Below, one piece after another: positions 11,105-19,905 of a DNA stretch of 64,000 bases. This DNA comes from W2P13-069 sp963590525 (GTDB lineage: Bacteria > Actinomycetota > Coriobacteriia > Coriobacteriales > QAMH01): positions 1-64,000 of the forward strand of contig CAVAPV010000001.1 in assembly GCA_963590525.1 (NCBI GenBank), read 5' to 3'. Below the pieces are notes generated by a model. That model did not search any database. It was not told where the DNA came from and saw only the letters and a list, made by a program, of their open reading frames with translations. The position numbers were made by a program, and so were the translations under genes. Every line of letters begins with the position of its first letter. Positions within the stretch are counted from its first letter, which is position 1.

Positions 11105-12955
11105 ATGGCAAGAATCGACGAAGAGGATATCCGGCGCGTTCGCGAGGCGACCGACCTGGTCTCCCTCGTCGGCGAGCATGTCATCCTCAAGCAGAAGGGC
11201 CGCCTGTTTTGGGGATGCTGTCCCTTCCATAATGAGAAGACCCCCAGCTTCAAGATCGATCCGGGCACGCAGCTGTGGCATTGCTTTGGTTGCGGCAAGG
11301 GTGGAGACGTCTTTGGCTACGTGATGGAGTCCGAGAAACTCGAGTTTCCAGAAGCGGTTCGCCTGCTGGCAGACCGCGCGCATGTCGAGATAAAGGAGAC
11401 CTCTGCCGGTGGCATGCCCAGAGGGCAGCGTCAGCGTCTGATGGACGCATGCGCTGCGGCCGAGGAGTTCTTTCATCTGCAACTTATGCGCTCAAAAGAC
11501 GCTGATGCTGCCGCAGCGCGCAAGTATCTGGGCGAGCGCGGCTTTGGCAGCGGGCCTTCGACCGATTGGAACCTGGGCTTTGCTCCAGGCCATGGCAAGC
11601 TGTGCCGTCATCTGCAGGACAAGGGGTTTGCCCGCCAAGAGCTTATCAAGGCAAATCTGGCGTTTTCGTCTGACAACGGGCGCATGGTCGACCGCTTCTT
11701 TAATCGCGTGATGTTTCCCGTCCACGACCTGCAGGGCAGGACGATCGCCTTTGGTGGGCGCGTGATCGGCAAGGGCGAGCCCAAGTACCTCAACACGTCC
11801 GAGACCCCGGTGTTTCACAAGTCGTCCAACATGTTTGGGATCGACAGGGCAAAATCAACCATCGTGAGCAGCGGATGCGCCATCGTCGTGGAAGGCTATA
11901 CCGATGTCATCGCCATGCACGAGGCTGGCATCACCAATGCCGTGGCCACCTTGGGTACGGCATTGACGGCTCAACACGTCAAGCTCCTAAGCCGCTTTGC
12001 CTCTACGATCGTCTATCTCTTTGACGGCGATGCTGCAGGCCAAAAAGCTGCCATGCGCGCAACGGAGTTCATCGATTGGAGCTCTGCGGTAGAAAGCGGG
12101 CGCGAACCCATCGAGCTCAAGGTGACGGTCTTGCCCGACAACATGGACCCGGCGGAATACATCGCCGCTAAGGGGCCAGACGGCATGAGAGCGCAGGTCG
12201 CAGCGGCTCAGCCTCTGCTCAAGTTCTCCATCAACCGTGTCTTTGAGCGCTACGACATGTCAAAGCCGCAGATGAAGGCAAAGGCCATGGAAGAAGCCCT
12301 GCAGATTCTGTATCCCATACGCAACTCGATGATGGCGACGGATTACGTCAACATCATTGCGGACGCTGTTAATCTGGAATATACTGATGTACTCCATGCT
12401 CTAAAGGAACTTAGGCCTCCTGCGGCTGCCCGCCGCGAAGAAGAACAAGCGCCAGTCCAAGAGCAGCCCAGCCAAACGAAAAGCTTCGCTACGGCAAAGC
12501 TCACGAGAGAAAGCAAACGCTTCTTTGATATGGAGCACGAGCTTGTCTCCCTGCTTGTGTCGGATGCGGCGCTTGTCGCAAAGCTGAGAGAAGAACTTGT
12601 TCAAATCAAGTGGGAAGACCCACGTGCAGAGGCAATGGCCAAAGCCCTGGTTTCCTACGAGGGCCCCTTGACGCCCGCCCAGGCATACAGCGTGTGCATG
12701 GGTTCGTGTCAGGAGGCCGCAGCTATCTTGGCCAGCGCCATGACAGACGTTGAGCCAGGAGAGCAAAGCGAGTCAAGGGCCAGGCTCTTGGTTCGCAGTT
12801 TGCTCGAGCATGACTTGAATCGGCGCATCCGCCAAGCCAAGGCGCGCATGCGCGATGACGATTCGCTCACGCCAGAGCAAATGGAGGAGCTGTTCAAGAA
12901 GACCGTAGAGCTGCAAGCGCAGCTTGTGGAGCTTCGAAAAGGCACGCAGCTGTAG
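11105..12955 (+). CDS. dnaG: DNA primase
   Basis: Synthesises RNA primers at the replication fork. Zinc-ribbon residues C39, H42, C60 and C63 are visible. They are followed by the catalytic core and a Toprim domain with VVVEGYTDVIAMHEAG and YLFDGDAAG. The C-terminal helicase-interaction domain is divergent and charged. The 616-residue length is normal. It follows truB-ribF by 3 bases and precedes rpoD, giving the classic dnaG-rpoD macromolecular-synthesis pair. Confidence 0.96.
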   Translation: MARIDEEDIRRVREATDLVSLVGEHVILKQKGRLFWGCCPFHNEKTPSFKIDPGTQLWHCFGCGKGGDVFGYVMESEKLEFPEAVRLLADRAHVEIKETSAGGMPRGQRQRLMDACAAAEEFFHLQLMRSKDADAAAARKYLGERGFGSGPSTDWNLGFAPGHGKLCRHLQDKGFARQELIKANLAFSSDNGRMVDRFFNRVMFPVHDLQGRTIAFGGRVIGKGEPKYLNTSETPVFHKSSNMFGIDRAKSTIVSSGCAIVVEGYTDVIAMHEAGITNAVATLGTALTAQHVKLLSRFASTIVYLFDGDAAGQKAAMRATEFIDWSSAVESGREPIELKVTVLPDNMDPAEYIAAKGPDGMRAQVAAAQPLLKFSINRVFERYDMSKPQMKAKAMEEALQILYPIRNSMMATDYVNIIADAVNLEYTDVLHALKELRPPAAARREEEQAPVQEQPSQTKSFATAKLTRESKRFFDMEHELVSLLVSDAALVAKLREELVQIKWEDPRAEAMAKALVSYEGPLTPAQAYSVCMGSCQEAAAILASAMTDVEPGEQSESRARLLVRSLLEHDLNRRIRQAKARMRDDDSLTPEQMEELFKKTVELQAQLVELRKGTQL

Positions 12956-12981
12956 GCTGCATGCAACCAGAAGGAGAATAC

Positions 12982-14331
12982 GTGGCTGCTAAGAAGAGCG
13001 TGAACAAGAAGGCTGCAGAGGCTGCGGCCGGCGTTTTGGAGCAAGAGCTCATCGACAAGATCGACGAGATCATCAAAGACTCCGGCAAGAAGACCACCAA
13101 GAGCAAGATCGAAGAATCCTTTGCAGATGAGGAGCTCAACGCAAAGCAGCTTGAGTCCATCTGCGAGTACTTTACCGCCCGCGGCGTCAAGGTCGAAGAT
13201 GACTCCGGCAACGCGGTTGGCACGGCTGTAGAAGAAGAGGCCGATGCCCATATGTCCGATGAGGACATCATGGAGGGTATCCCCGAAGACGAGCTCAAAG
13301 CAAGCAAGGATGCAGATGCGCTGCTCAAGCAGGCGAGCAAGGCTTCTTCTAAGAAGAAGGGCCGCGAATCCCGCAAAGCACGTGCTGAGGCATCCAGTGT
13401 TGCCATGCTCACAGGCGATCCCGTGCGCATGTACCTCAAAGAGATCGGCAAGGTTGACTTGCTCACTGCAGCAGAAGAGGTCGACTTGGCTCAGAAGATC
13501 GAGGCCGGCCTTGAGGCTACCAGGCAGCTCGAAGAGGCCCAAGAGCAAGGCATCGAGCTCGACCGCAAGGAGAAGCGCCGCCTTGGACGCATCGAGCAAG
13601 CTGGTTGGGATGCAAAAGACGCCCTCATCGAGGCCAACCTGCGCTTGGTCGTCTCTATCGCAAAGCGCTATGTGGGCCGCGGCATGCTTTTCTTGGACCT
13701 CATCCAAGAGGGTAATCTGGGTCTTATCCGCGCGGTAGAGAAGTTTGACTACACCAAGGGCTTCAAGTTCTCTACCTATGCAACGTGGTGGATCCGCCAG
13801 GCAATCACCCGCGCTATCGCAGATCAGGCGCGCACCATCCGCATCCCGGTCCATATGGTCGAGACCATCAACAAGCTCGTGCGCATCCAGCGCCAGCTGC
13901 TCCAAGAGCTTGGCCGCGAGCCAACTCCAGAAGAGATCGGCGAGAAGATGGACATGACCGCCGAGCGCGTGCGAGAGATCCAGAAGATCTCCCAGGAGCC
14001 CGTCTCTTTGGAGACGCCCATCGGCGAGGAAGAAGACTCCCAGCTGGGCGACTTCATCGAGGACCACGAGGCTGTGCGCCCGGATGATGCAGCAAGCTTT
14101 ACCATGCTGCAAGAGCAGCTGGGCAAGGTGCTCGATGGTTTGGCAGAACGTGAGCGCAAGGTCATCGAGCTGCGCTTTGGCCTTAAAGACGGTCATCCCC
14201 GCACGCTGGAGGAAGTGGGCCGTGAGTTTGGCGTGACGCGCGAGCGCATCCGCCAGATAGAGAGCAAGACGCTGGCCAAGCTCCGTCACCCGAGTCGCAG
14301 CAGCAAGCTCAAGGATTATCTCGAGGAGTAA
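12982..14331 (+). CDS. rpoD: Primary RNA polymerase sigma factor (SigA/RpoD)
   Basis: Housekeeping sigma-70 factor. The 449-residue protein has a Lys/Ala-rich N-terminus, an acidic region, region 1.2 (DPVRMYLKEIGKVDLLT), region 2 (NLRLVVSIAKRYVGRGM, FSTYATWWIRQAI), region 3 and region 4 (GVTRERIRQIESKTLAKL). A GTG start at 12982 is chosen because AAGGAG (12971-12975) sits 6 bases before it; the ATG at 12961 would place that site inside the gene. Immediately after it comes a tRNA gene, then a terminator, so co-transcription with the tRNA is possible. Confidence 0.96.
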   Translation: MAAKKSVNKKAAEAAAGVLEQELIDKIDEIIKDSGKKTTKSKIEESFADEELNAKQLESICEYFTARGVKVEDDSGNAVGTAVEEEADAHMSDEDIMEGIPEDELKASKDADALLKQASKASSKKKGRESRKARAEASSVAMLTGDPVRMYLKEIGKVDLLTAAEEVDLAQKIEAGLEATRQLEEAQEQGIELDRKEKRRLGRIEQAGWDAKDALIEANLRLVVSIAKRYVGRGMLFLDLIQEGNLGLIRAVEKFDYTKGFKFSTYATWWIRQAITRAIADQARTIRIPVHMVETINKLVRIQRQLLQELGREPTPEEIGEKMDMTAERVREIQKISQEPVSLETPIGEEEDSQLGDFIEDHEAVRPDDAASFTMLQEQLGKVLDGLAERERKVIELRFGLKDGHPRTLEEVGREFGVTRERIRQIESKTLAKLRHPSRSSKLKDYLEE

Positions 14332-14354
14332 GGTACAATACTCCCTACGCATAG

Positions 14355-14430
14355 GGGCCATTGGCGCAACGGTTAGCGCAGGGGACTCATAATCCCTGGG
14401 TTGCAGGTTCGAATCCTGCATGGCCCACCA
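14355..14430 (+). tRNA. tRNA with CAU anticodon (probably tRNA-Ile2, otherwise elongator tRNA-Met)
   Basis: A 76-base cloverleaf with encoded CCA. The acceptor stem GGGCCAT/ATGGCCC is perfect, the anticodon loop is CTCATAA (anticodon 14388-14390), and the T arm is GCAGG-TTCGAAT-CCTGC. The GGGCC...GGCCC acceptor ends with A73 resemble lysidine-modified tRNA-Ile2 more than elongator tRNA-Met. tilS, which makes lysidine, is encoded at 54446. Identity is an inference; the anticodon is certain. Confidence 0.9.
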
Positions 14431-14440
14431 TAAAAGATCG

Positions 14441-14471
14441 CAGGCCGGAGAATTGCTCTCCGGCCTGTTTT
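14441..14471 (+). terminator. Terminator after the CAU tRNA
   Basis: CAGGCCGGAGA (14441-14451) and TCTCCGGCCTG (14457-14467) form a perfect 11-bp stem with a 5-base loop followed by TTTT. It closes the dnaG-rpoD-tRNA transcription unit. Confidence 0.92.
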
Positions 14472-14576
14472 GCGTTGTGAGGGAGCTGGGCGTTTGAAGG
14501 TGGCAGCAAACATAGGTGTGCGGCAGCAAAGGAAGGCGGCAAGGTCCGGAAAATGGAATGCTACTGGCTCTCTTGT

Positions 14577-14718
14577 CAAAAAGCGCGCGAAGTAGGCACT
14601 TCAAACGCAGCGTGGCAGGTAGCGAACTGTTGTTTGCTGCAAACCCGCTGGTCACAGCCTCGCGATTTTGAGCTACTTGGTATAAGCCAAAGCAAGTGCC
14701 TACTTCGCGTACTTTTTG
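14577..14718. repeat. Dispersed palindromic repeat, two 26-base arms
   Basis: The left arm (14577-14602) and right arm (14693-14718) are inverted copies of a 26-base unit containing GCGAAGTAGGCACTT, with about 3 mismatches between them. The 90 bases between them carry no recognisable gene. A further copy of the unit is at 60724-60748. Short ORFs crossing the unit share the peptide SKCLLRVLF purely because the DNA repeats. The rest of 14472-14863 shows no gene. Confidence 0.75.
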
Positions 14719-14863
14719 GTTTGCTACCAGCGGATCGAGGAGGACGCCGCTTAATTGGTAAGCCTAAACTAGCCGATAGGGTTCATTCGCTGCAGCCAGT
14801 ATCACCGATCGTCTTTTGTTCATGCGTGTGCTGCAGCTAGGTTCATGTGAATGCTGACGATAT

Positions 14864-14897
14864 AAAAGAAGGAGACTGGCGCTTGGCCAATCTCCTT
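14864..14897 (-). terminator. Terminator after the downstream tRNA-Gly
   Basis: On the minus strand AAGGAGATTGGC pairs with GCCAGTCTCCTT around a CAAGC loop and is followed by CTTTT. It lies just 3' of the tRNA-Gly at 14906-14981. Confidence 0.85.
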
Positions 14898-14905
14898 ATC
14901 TTGTT

Positions 14906-14981
14906 TGGAGCGGAAGACGGGACTCGAACCCGCGACCCCAACCTTGGCAAGGTTATGCTCTACCAACTGAGCCACTTCCGC
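14906..14981 (-). tRNA. tRNA-Gly (GCC), copy 2 of the tandem
   Basis: A 76-base cloverleaf with encoded CCA. The acceptor is GCGGAAG/CTTCCGC, the anticodon loop TTGCCAA (GCC), and the T arm GCGGG-TTCGAGT-CCCGT. It is identical over its full length to the copy at 15024-15099 and decodes GGC/GGU. Confidence 0.97.
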
Positions 14982-14989
14982 AAATATGG

Positions 14990-15015
14990 AAGAAAGAGCC
15001 GGACAAGCCGGCTCT
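14990..15015 (-). terminator. Hairpin terminator between the tRNA-Gly copies
   Basis: AGAGCCGG and CCGGCTCT form an 8-bp stem followed on the minus strand by a T-rich TTTCTT. It may partially terminate transcription of the upstream copy, or serve as a processing signal. Confidence 0.75.
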
Positions 15016-15023
15016 GTTATATG

Positions 15024-15099
15024 TGGAGCGGAAGACGGGACTCGAACCCGCGACCCCAACCTTGGCAAGGTTATGCTCTACCAACTGAGCCACTTCCGC
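15024..15099 (-). tRNA. tRNA-Gly (GCC), copy 1 of the tandem
   Basis: Identical to the copy at 14906-14981, offset by 118 bases. It is the promoter-proximal copy on the minus strand; a strong promoter candidate lies at 15112-15140. Confidence 0.97.
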
Positions 15100-15111
15100 G
15101 CGCAAGCCGAT

Positions 15112-15140
15112 ACTATACGGCATGGGGGCTTAGGTTGCAA
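15112..15140 (-). promoter_or_regulatory. tRNA-Gly promoter candidate
   Basis: On the minus strand TTGCAA (15140-15135) and TATAGT (15117-15112) are spaced exactly 17 bases. The start would fall a few bases before the first tRNA-Gly. This is the best sigma-70-type promoter in the window. Confidence 0.75.
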
Positions 15141-15305
15141 GAGAAAGTTGCGATAAAACTTATCTGTTTTCTGATATCGCTTATCATTAATTAAGAATGC
15201 TCTCGTGCTTAGAAAGTCAATTCTATTAACTAATTTGCTATGTTACTGTTACCTTGAGCTGTAGTTGAATTTAGGACCACTAACGGTTTCGTAGGAGATA
15301 GCGAG

Positions 15306-16451
15306 ATGCATACGGGCAAGCCGGCGCTGACGCTGCTTCTTTTCAAGAGGTGGCTTCTGTTGCCGCTGCAAAAGGGAGTAACGCGCTGGCTTGCCCATTT
15401 TGCCCTGCTTTCTTTTGCTCTTGCGATAGCGCTCTTGCTTCCAGTCCATCATTCGCTAAAAGCCGGAGTGTATTACGCATCTGGATACGACTACAGAATC
15501 GCATCTGTTGACGAGGTAGAGCTCAGCTCAATCTCAAATCAACCGTTCTTGCTCCAAAAGTGTACGCTGTACTCTACTTCTATGCAGTGTTTATCCTTTA
15601 AAGGGCACAGCATGCGAGCGGATGTAAAGTATTGCCAAGCCTCCGACGATCTTGAGCTTTCCTGGTTTCCATCGAATCGTTTTCTGAGCTCTCTTTCTCC
15701 AACTGTCTTGGAGGGTCAAGAAGGTTATCTGATTTTGGATTATAGGTTGGCTCGCTCTTTGCAGGTCTGTACTGGAGACTCTCTGGATATTGATGGTTTT
15801 GAGAGGCCTTTGGTGGTTGGGGCTGTTTGCTCATCGATCGATATCTACGCAAACCCTCCTGCTGTTGTCGTGTCGGATATGAGGCCTGATGAACTCGTTT
15901 CGCGGGAGTTGAACGCAGAGACGATGTTTGTGTCTGTATGCGACAAAGACGCGGCCGATCATTACTTTTCTTCTGAGTACCCGTTGCTGAGCAAAGACGC
16001 TGATGACGAGCATAGATTCGATATTGCCCGGCAAACCCTTTCTACAAGAGCAGAGGACCTTGCTGCGGCCGATAAAGGAGTGCTCAATCTTGGGCTGACT
16101 GTGGTCCTGTATGTATTGGGGTGCGTTCTCGCAGGACTTTATGCTTGCAGAACTGTGCAGCAGTTAGTGTCCCAGCATAGAGAAGAATGCGTGACATTGT
16201 GCATGCTCGGAACCAGTAGGCGGCGCCTTGCTGTCATGATCGCTTTTTTGGTTGAGGCAGAACTGCTGAGTGCTGGCTTCGCAGCTGTTTTGTCAAGCAA
16301 GGTGATTGTCGAAAAACTGACAGCGTTTAAGTACTCCATGGTGGAGCAAGTGCTCTTTTGTGTTCCATGCATGACGTTAATTGCGCTGTTAGTAGTGATT
16401 GCTTCTGGATTTTCGTGCATTGCATACACGCGTTTTAAGGAGGGGCGGTGA
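15306..16451 (+). CDS. FtsX/MacB-like ABC transporter permease (first)
   Basis: A 381-residue inner-membrane protein. It has one N-terminal membrane helix (about 28-46), an extracytoplasmic domain of roughly 210 residues, and three C-terminal helices (about 262-285, 310-330, 345-370). This is the topology of FtsX/LolC/MacB-type permeases, which extrude hydrophobic or peptide substrates rather than import them. GTAGGAGATA precedes the ATG by 8 bases. Base composition is visibly lower in G+C than in the flanking housekeeping genes, suggesting acquisition by transfer. It overlaps the second permease. Substrate unknown. Confidence 0.75.
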   Translation: MHTGKPALTLLLFKRWLLLPLQKGVTRWLAHFALLSFALAIALLLPVHHSLKAGVYYASGYDYRIASVDEVELSSISNQPFLLQKCTLYSTSMQCLSFKGHSMRADVKYCQASDDLELSWFPSNRFLSSLSPTVLEGQEGYLILDYRLARSLQVCTGDSLDIDGFERPLVVGAVCSSIDIYANPPAVVVSDMRPDELVSRELNAETMFVSVCDKDAADHYFSSEYPLLSKDADDEHRFDIARQTLSTRAEDLAAADKGVLNLGLTVVLYVLGCVLAGLYACRTVQQLVSQHREECVTLCMLGTSRRRLAVMIAFLVEAELLSAGFAAVLSSKVIVEKLTAFKYSMVEQVLFCVPCMTLIALLVVIASGFSCIAYTRFKEGR

Positions 16452-17557
16452 GGCGCATGAGCGTTGCTTCCTTTTACCTAACAAGAAGCTTTAAGAGGAG
16501 GCCTGCTGAGGATTTGAAACAGCTGGCTTTTCTGGTGCCGACCATTGCAATTCCCTTGTTTTTAATCCTTCTTACTTATTTACCCTATGTCAATCAATGG
16601 TCTTACTTGAGCCACATGCAATATGACTTTTGCGAGTTCACAAACGCCGACGTTGCGACAGAGGGTTCTTTCCTGTACGTGAAATCGACGTCGTTTGCAG
16701 AGAAAGGCGACAACGGCGAGACTGCGGTTCGCGGTGTTTCATCGTACTTTTTTGACCCTGCAGATTCTATGGATTTTGAGTGTTCCCCCTTTGCTGAGGA
16801 AGTGATGGTTCAGGGTAAGGTGCCTCTTGAGCTTGAGCGCGGGGAAGCGATTGTGAGTAAGAATGTTGCCCAGTCGCTTGATGTGTCTGTTGGAGACTCG
16901 ATTTTGCTTCCGGGTGATGATGGCTTGTATTCCACGGCTCGGGAATACCGTTTGGTTGGAATCATGATGCCGGGATACTCGTATGGCGATATCGGCAAAC
17001 GTTGGGGGCTTGCGCTTGCTTGCGACTCTAAAGAGGAGTTATCGCAGACGGTGAGCAAAGCGGTGCACTTTGCTCGTGAAGATGATATCGGGGATGTTGC
17101 TGGGCAGACGGGCAATCGAATCACGCTGCTGCAAGAAAGAAATGAGGCGGCAAGTGCGGTTTCCCAAGGAGGGACGTACCTACTGCTGATGATCGCAGCT
17201 TTATTGATACTCGTTCTAGTAATGTCTAGGGAAGCTTCACACCGGTTTGAGTTGGCGCGAGGCGATATCGCCGTGTTGCTTGCCCTAGGAGCAGAAAAGA
17301 GAGGGCTTTTGCTCGGGCTTGCAGTCGAGGAGTTTTTGGTGATGGCATGTTCGTCTGCCTTTGCAGTGCTCTTGCTTAAGGCTGTGTTTTGCTGGCGCGT
17401 GTTTGAACTGACCTTTACGGTAGAAGCGATGCTGTTTTGTCTGAGCCTCCTTTGCGTGCTTGAGGTTTTGATTGTTGCTTGGTTTTATACGCGCAAGAAG
17501 GTCAAAGGGGCTTTTGCTGTTGCGAGTGTGGATTTTGAGAGGAGGCAAGGGCGATGA
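16448..17557 (+). CDS. FtsX/MacB-like ABC transporter permease (second)
   Basis: A 369-residue partner of the preceding permease with the same layout: an N-terminal helix (about 26-46), a large extracytoplasmic domain, and three C-terminal helices (about 240-258, 285-310, 318-345). The GTG at 16448 overlaps the previous stop as GTGA. An alternative ATG at 16457 is better spaced from AAGGAGG (16439-16445), so the true start may be three codons later. The pair probably forms a heterodimeric membrane unit. Lower G+C than the chromosome around it. Substrate unknown. Confidence 0.72.
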   Translation: MRRMSVASFYLTRSFKRRPAEDLKQLAFLVPTIAIPLFLILLTYLPYVNQWSYLSHMQYDFCEFTNADVATEGSFLYVKSTSFAEKGDNGETAVRGVSSYFFDPADSMDFECSPFAEEVMVQGKVPLELERGEAIVSKNVAQSLDVSVGDSILLPGDDGLYSTAREYRLVGIMMPGYSYGDIGKRWGLALACDSKEELSQTVSKAVHFAREDDIGDVAGQTGNRITLLQERNEAASAVSQGGTYLLLMIAALLILVLVMSREASHRFELARGDIAVLLALGAEKRGLLLGLAVEEFLVMACSSAFAVLLLKAVFCWRVFELTFTVEAMLFCLSLLCVLEVLIVAWFYTRKKVKGAFAVASVDFERRQGR

Positions 17558-18231
17558 GCTTCGTTGAGCTGACAGACGTCTCTGTCTCTTTTAAAGATGG
17601 AGCAAAACTAACGCGGGTTTTTGACGGGGTTTCTTTTGATGTCGCTAAAAGGGATTTTGTGTCTTTGACAGGTCCGTCTGGATGCGGCAAGAGCACGCTT
17701 TTGAAAGTGATTGCCAGCCTTGTGAAACCCGTAAGTGGCGAGGTGAGAGTGGGGGATACGAGAGTCGATTCTCTATGTGGCGGAGAAGAGGAACGTTACA
17801 GAAACCAGATATTGGGTTTTGTTTTTCAGGATTATCGCTTGATAGACTGCTTTAACGCGCTTGAGAACGTAATGACACCAGCTCTGATTTCAGGCAAGTC
17901 AAAGATGGATGCCAGGATTAGAGCAGAGAAGCTCTTGGACGAGGTCGGCCTTCTTGAACGCGCCGCATGCTATCCCTGTAAGATGTCGGGAGGCGAGCAA
18001 CAACGTGTGGCTATTGCCAGGGCGCTGATGAACAATCCCGAGTTGATCCTCGCTGATGAGCCCACGGGGAGCCTGGATCACACATCGAGAGATGCTGTTC
18101 TGACGCTCTTTGAGAAGATGAATGAATCTGGCAAAACGATTATTTTGGTTACTCATGACGATGCTGTCGCTGCTTTCTCTAAGAGAGCTGTCTCGTTTGA
18201 CGAGCTCAAAAGCTGTAAAGTCGCGATTTAG
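17554..18231 (+). CDS. ABC transporter ATP-binding protein (LolD/MacB type)
   Basis: A 225-residue ATPase that powers the two permeases. It has Walker A GPSGCGKST (40-48), Q-loop GFVFQDYRL, signature MSGGEQQR (about 144-151), Walker B ILADEP (about 166-171) and the switch histidine in TILVTHDD. The start overlaps the second permease stop as ATGA, with GGAGG upstream. This order (permease, permease, ATPase) without a linked adaptor protein is notable; an orphan HlyD-like adaptor lies far away at 50698. Confidence 0.92.
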   Translation: MSFVELTDVSVSFKDGAKLTRVFDGVSFDVAKRDFVSLTGPSGCGKSTLLKVIASLVKPVSGEVRVGDTRVDSLCGGEEERYRNQILGFVFQDYRLIDCFNALENVMTPALISGKSKMDARIRAEKLLDEVGLLERAACYPCKMSGGEQQRVAIARALMNNPELILADEPTGSLDHTSRDAVLTLFEKMNESGKTIILVTHDDAVAAFSKRAVSFDELKSCKVAI

Positions 18232-18293
18232 CTCGGTTAGTCAGCGATATATCCTTTGTGCTTGCGCGAGAGGGGTTATTTTCAAGAAACCTC

Positions 18294-18321
18294 TTGCCAA
18301 GTTCTCTGGTTGCGGTATTAT
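18294..18321 (+). promoter_or_regulatory. tRNA-Val promoter candidate
   Basis: TTGCCA (18294-18299) and TATTAT (18316-18321) are spaced 16 bases. They lie about 29 bases before the mature tRNA-Val 5' end. This would let the tRNA be transcribed independently of the ABC operon. Confidence 0.55.
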
Positions 18322-18349
18322 ATCGCCTTGCCGACGCAAGAAGGCCGAT

Positions 18350-18424
<75 letters not shown>

Positions 18425-18433
18425 TCGATTTTT

Positions 18434-18461
18434 AAGGGAGCCTTGTTCAGGCTCCTTTTTT
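18434..18461 (+). terminator. Terminator after tRNA-Val
   Basis: GGAGCC (18437-18442) pairs with GGCTCC (18450-18455) and is followed by a run of six or more T. Confidence 0.9.
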
Positions 18462-18596
18462 GTTGCCGCAGCAGCTTTGCGCAAAGCATGCTTGTGCTCG
18501 CGCGAAAGCTGGGTGGCGTTGCAGTCCGCTTTTCAAGCTGGATGGTTTACGTGAGGCTTGCGCGCATGCGCATAAAGACGCACCGGAACGGGACAG

Positions 18597-19751
18597 ATGG
18601 ATTACGCTTACGTTGAGACGCAAACGCAGCTCGAGCAGCTGGTAAAAGACCTTGAAGGTTCAAAGATCCTTGCTATAGATACGGAGTTCTTGCGCGAGAA
18701 GACCTACTACGCCAAGCTCTGCCTGATCCAAATCAACAATGGCAGCATCAAGGCCATCATCGACCCATTGACCGTGCATAATCTCAAGGTGCTCAATCCC
18801 ATCATGCAAGACGAGTCCTGTGTCAAGATTTTTCACGCGGGTTCGCAAGACATCGACATCCTCTATCACACGCTAGGCGTCATGCCCACACCGCTGTTTG
18901 ACACGCAGATGGCTGCGGCATTGATGGGGTTTCCGCTGCAGGTGGGCTATGGTCCGTTGGTTCACTCGCTTTGCGGAGTGAAGCTCGCCAAGGCCGATAG
19001 CTATACCGATTGGTCGCGTCGTCCCTTGACTGCCAACCAGATCAAATATGCGCTTGAAGATGTGATCTATCTGCCGCAGATGTACGAGCAGATGACTACT
19101 GCCCTTGCGCAGCAGGGACGCAGCTCGTGGCTTGAGGACGACTTCAAGGCTTTGGCCAACCCCGCTAAATACGAGAACGACCCTTGGGAGGCATGGCATC
19201 GCGTAAAGCGCGTTGCATCGCTTTCTGGATCCCAGTTGGCTGTTGCACGCGAGCTCGCTGCATGGCGCGAGCGCGAGGCGGCACGTCGCAACCTGCCACG
19301 CAAGTGGGTTATTCCGGATGAGGCTTTGGTCGAGGTTGCACGCAAGGCTCCGCGTAGCATCGACAAGCTCATGGAGGTGCGAGGCCTTAGCTCCAAGCTC
19401 AACACCAAGGCAGCGCGCGAGGTGATAGAAGCAGTCAAGCGCGGTAAGGCATGCGACCCCAAGGATTATCCCAAGCTGCCTAAGAGGCCCGGGGGAGAGC
19501 CGCATATCGTGGGCGCTCTCGAGCTTTTGAGCGCTGTAGTTGAGCTGCGTGCTCATGAGAACGGGGTTGCCGTGCCCGTGCTGGCTTCTCATGATGACCT
19601 CGTAAAATTGGCGCGCGGTCACCGTGACGAGTGCGAGGTCATGAAGGGCTGGCGCTATGAGATGGCGGGACGCGAGCTCGCGGATGTTTTGGACGGTAAG
19701 CTGTCACTGCGTATCTGCAACGGCGAGCTCAAGCTCTTAGCTGTTGATTAA
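18597..19751 (+). CDS. rnd: Ribonuclease D
   Basis: 3'-5' exoribonuclease acting in tRNA 3' maturation. The 384-residue protein has the DEDD-type exonuclease core: IDTEFLRE (about 27-34), HAGSQDIDIL (about 80-89) and YALEDVIYL (about 150-158). It continues into an HRDC-type domain (about 205-280). ATG at 18597 with GGAACGGGA upstream. It lies downstream of tRNA-Val but is separated from it by a terminator. Confidence 0.93.
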   Translation: MDYAYVETQTQLEQLVKDLEGSKILAIDTEFLREKTYYAKLCLIQINNGSIKAIIDPLTVHNLKVLNPIMQDESCVKIFHAGSQDIDILYHTLGVMPTPLFDTQMAAALMGFPLQVGYGPLVHSLCGVKLAKADSYTDWSRRPLTANQIKYALEDVIYLPQMYEQMTTALAQQGRSSWLEDDFKALANPAKYENDPWEAWHRVKRVASLSGSQLAVARELAAWREREAARRNLPRKWVIPDEALVEVARKAPRSIDKLMEVRGLSSKLNTKAAREVIEAVKRGKACDPKDYPKLPKRPGGEPHIVGALELLSAVVELRAHENGVAVPVLASHDDLVKLARGHRDECEVMKGWRYEMAGRELADVLDGKLSLRICNGELKLLAVD

Positions 19752-19761
19752 GGCTTTTTGC

Positions 19762-19790
19762 ACGGGTGGCGTAAGAGCGCTGCCCGTTTT
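19762..19790 (+). terminator. Terminator after rnd
   Basis: ACGGGT and GCCCGT form the base of an imperfect hairpin, with an inner GCG/CGC, followed by TTTTCTTT. Confidence 0.75.
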
Positions 19791-19905
19791 CTTTGTCAAT
19801 TGCGTGCTTGTGGCTGCGACTTTATTCGCGGGATTTTCGTGTCACACCTAGCTGTTATTCTTATGCGACTTGACGTGCCAAAAGAACGAGTTGGTTGGTG
19901 TTTGC

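Noticed and set aside
14373..14579. Minus-strand ORF containing a GGPCRIRTCNPGI-type peptide
   Set aside because: This is the translated complement of the CAU tRNA, a well-known spurious annotation.
14553..14840. ORF with the SKCLLRVLF peptide
   Set aside because: The same peptide appears at 60.7 kb only because the 25-base DNA repeat recurs. There is no ribosome-binding site or other conservation.
14820..15194. ORFs on both strands across the two tRNA-Gly genes (e.g. SGRRDSNPRPQP-type peptide)
   Set aside because: They are tRNA sequence read as protein; the cloverleaves explain the conservation.
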